This document shows positions 13,317 to 16,165 of a stretch of 16,165 nt of DNA, in pieces. The DNA is taken from the NCBI GenBank assembly GCA_943912265.1, contig CALTTS010000032.1, positions 1 to 16,165 on the forward strand, in the 5' to 3' direction. Numbering within the stretch: the first letter of the stretch is position 1; every line of letters starts with the position of its first letter. The translations under genes and the position numbers were made by a program. The DNA comes from an uncultured Xanthomonas sp. Its GTDB lineage: Bacteria > Pseudomonadota > Gammaproteobacteria > Xanthomonadales > Xanthomonadaceae. The notes beneath the pieces are model-generated. The model had not been told where the DNA came from. It did not search any database and was given only the letters and a program-made list of their open reading frames with translations.

Positions 13317-13784
13317 ATGTCGCGTAAGGGTAATACTCCGCAGCGTTCCGTCCTGCCCGATCCGAAGCACGGGAGCGAGACCATCGCCCGCTTCATCAAC
13401 ATGGTCATGCAGAGCGGCAAGAAGTCCATCGCCGAGAAGATCGTGTACGGCGCCATGGACGTGATCGGCGAGAAGAACGACAACGCCGTCGAGCTGGTCC
13501 AGAAGGCGCTCGACAACGTCGCGCCGGCCGTCGAGGTCAAGTCGCGTCGCGTCGGCGGCGCCACCTACCAGGTGCCGGTCGAGGTGCGTTCCTCGCGCAA
13601 GATGGCGCTGGCCATGCGCTGGCTGATCGACTCGGCCCGCAAGCGCGGCGAGAACACCATGTCGCGCAAGCTGGCGGCCGAGCTGGTCGATGCTTCCGAA
13701 AGCCGCGGCGGCGCGATCAAGAAGCGCGAAGAGACCCACCGCATGGCCGAGGCGAACAAGGCGTTCGCGCATTACCGCTGGTAA
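13317..13784 (+). CDS. rpsG: 30S ribosomal protein S7
   Basis: S7 nucleates assembly of the 30S head by binding the 3' domain of 16S rRNA and contacts E-site tRNA. The product is 155 residues, the common bacterial length. It starts MSRKGNTPQRSVLPDPKHGS and contains NMVMQSGKKSIAEKIVYGA and RRVGGATYQVPVEVR. The C-terminal EANKAFAHYRW is the usual ending, without the longer tail of E. coli K-12. ATG 13317 uses GAGGA at 13303-13307, which overlaps the rpsL stop. The gap to rpsL is only 12 bases, so the two are probably translationally coupled. E. coli has a roughly 100-base S7 operator there; no room for it exists here. Confidence 0.98.
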   Translation: MSRKGNTPQRSVLPDPKHGSETIARFINMVMQSGKKSIAEKIVYGAMDVIGEKNDNAVELVQKALDNVAPAVEVKSRRVGGATYQVPVEVRSSRKMALAMRWLIDSARKRGENTMSRKLAAELVDASESRGGAIKKREETHRMAEANKAFAHYRW

Positions 13785-13789
13785 TGCCC

Positions 13790-13884
13790 TGCCGGCCCTT
13801 GTGACCGGGCCCGGCAAGCACCATATGACTGCGTCCGCGACCGCAAGATCGCGGCACAAAATCCGAAGGCCGCCGCAAGGCGGC
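13790..13884 (+). other. Three hairpins in the rpsG-fusA spacer
   Basis: The 139-base spacer holds three stems. TGCCGG+CCC (13790-13798) pairs with GGG+CCGGCA (13807-13816, one bulge). CCGCGA (13835-13840) pairs with TCGCGG (13849-13854). GCCGCC/GGCGGC (13869-13884) is closed by a GCAA tetraloop. None has a T-run. They separate S12/S7 from the more highly needed EF-G and EF-Tu. A weak promoter-like TATGAC (13824-13829) is present, but no good -35 goes with it. Confidence 0.45.
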
Positions 13885-13923
13885 GTTCGGCCATCCGAAA
13901 TCCAAGAAATCTGAGAGGCTGTC

Positions 13924-16043
<2,120 letters not shown>

Positions 16044-16053
<10 letters not shown>

Positions 16054-16067
16054 CCCGTCGGGCCTTC
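16044..16067 (+). other. Hairpin spanning the fusA stop codon
   Basis: GAAGGCC (16044-16050) pairs perfectly with GGCCTTC (16061-16067), placing the TGA stop in a ten-base loop. There is no T-run and tuf follows immediately, so it is more likely a processing or stability element than a terminator. Ribosomes finishing fusA would melt it. Confidence 0.4.
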
Positions 16068-16111
16068 CGGATCAAACAAGACAAAGCCAATACAGATAAA
16101 GGTAGACAGAC

Positions 16112-16165
16112 ATGTCCAAGGGTAAGTTCGAACGCACCAAGCCGCACGTGAACGTGGGCACCATC
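16112..16165 (+). CDS. tuf: Elongation factor Tu, N-terminal end only (second tuf copy)
   Basis: ATG 16112 opens 18 codons, MSKGKFERTKPHVNVGTI, the conserved N-terminus of proteobacterial EF-Tu up to the start of the first G-domain strand; the P-loop would lie just beyond the window. The Shine-Dalgarno AAAGG (16098-16102) is nine bases upstream. Placement after fusA is the tufA position. The copy at the left edge faces the same way, so the two tuf genes bracket the whole window as direct repeats. Confidence 0.96.
   Translation, partial: MSKGKFERTKPHVNVGTI

Overview
The window is a core information-processing locus of a high-GC gammaproteobacterium. Every gene is on the + strand, in the order: tuf (3' end), tRNA-Trp(CCA), secE, nusG, rplK, rplA, rplJ, rplL, rpoB, rpoC, rpsL, rpsG, fusA, tuf (5' end). 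The strong G/C preference at third codon positions, the tRNA-Trp gene between tuf and secE, the TTG-started SecE, and small insertions in NusG and RpoB relative to E. coli all point to the Xanthomonadaceae (Lysobacter / Luteimonas / Xanthomonas group). That placement is an inference from memory of the families, not from a search.

Region 1 (1-1283): the last 17 codons of one EF-Tu gene, a strong hairpin, tRNA-Trp, then secE and nusG (preprotein translocase subunit and transcription elongation factor). Region 2 (1284-8393 and on to 12714): a good extended -10 promoter right after nusG, a structured leader with a candidate L1 operator, then rplK-rplA. A 363-base gap follows, holding a recognisable L10-type leader RNA ahead of rplJ-rplL. 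A 270-base gap with an attenuator-like hairpin and a second, unusual long inverted repeat comes before rpoB and rpoC. Region 3 (12715-end): two hairpins, a near-consensus sigma-70 promoter, then rpsL-rpsG-fusA-tuf (the str operon).

Together the genes supply the stalk and L1 arm of the 50S subunit (L11, L1, L10, L7/L12), the two large RNA polymerase subunits, head proteins S12 and S7 of the 30S subunit, and elongation factors G and Tu. The stalk proteins are the binding site of EF-G and EF-Tu, and NusG binds the polymerase made by rpoB/rpoC, so the cluster is functionally coherent. Regulation is visible mainly in the RNA: candidate autoregulatory sites for L1 and L10, and a GC-rich hairpin without a U-tract at most gene junctions.

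No new protein system is present: the coding genes are conserved housekeeping genes that look intact. What deserves a second look is in the non-coding parts: the 4056-4141 inverted-repeat element upstream of rpoB, the paired regulatory leaders, the U-less hairpins, and the shrunken rpsL-rpsG spacer.
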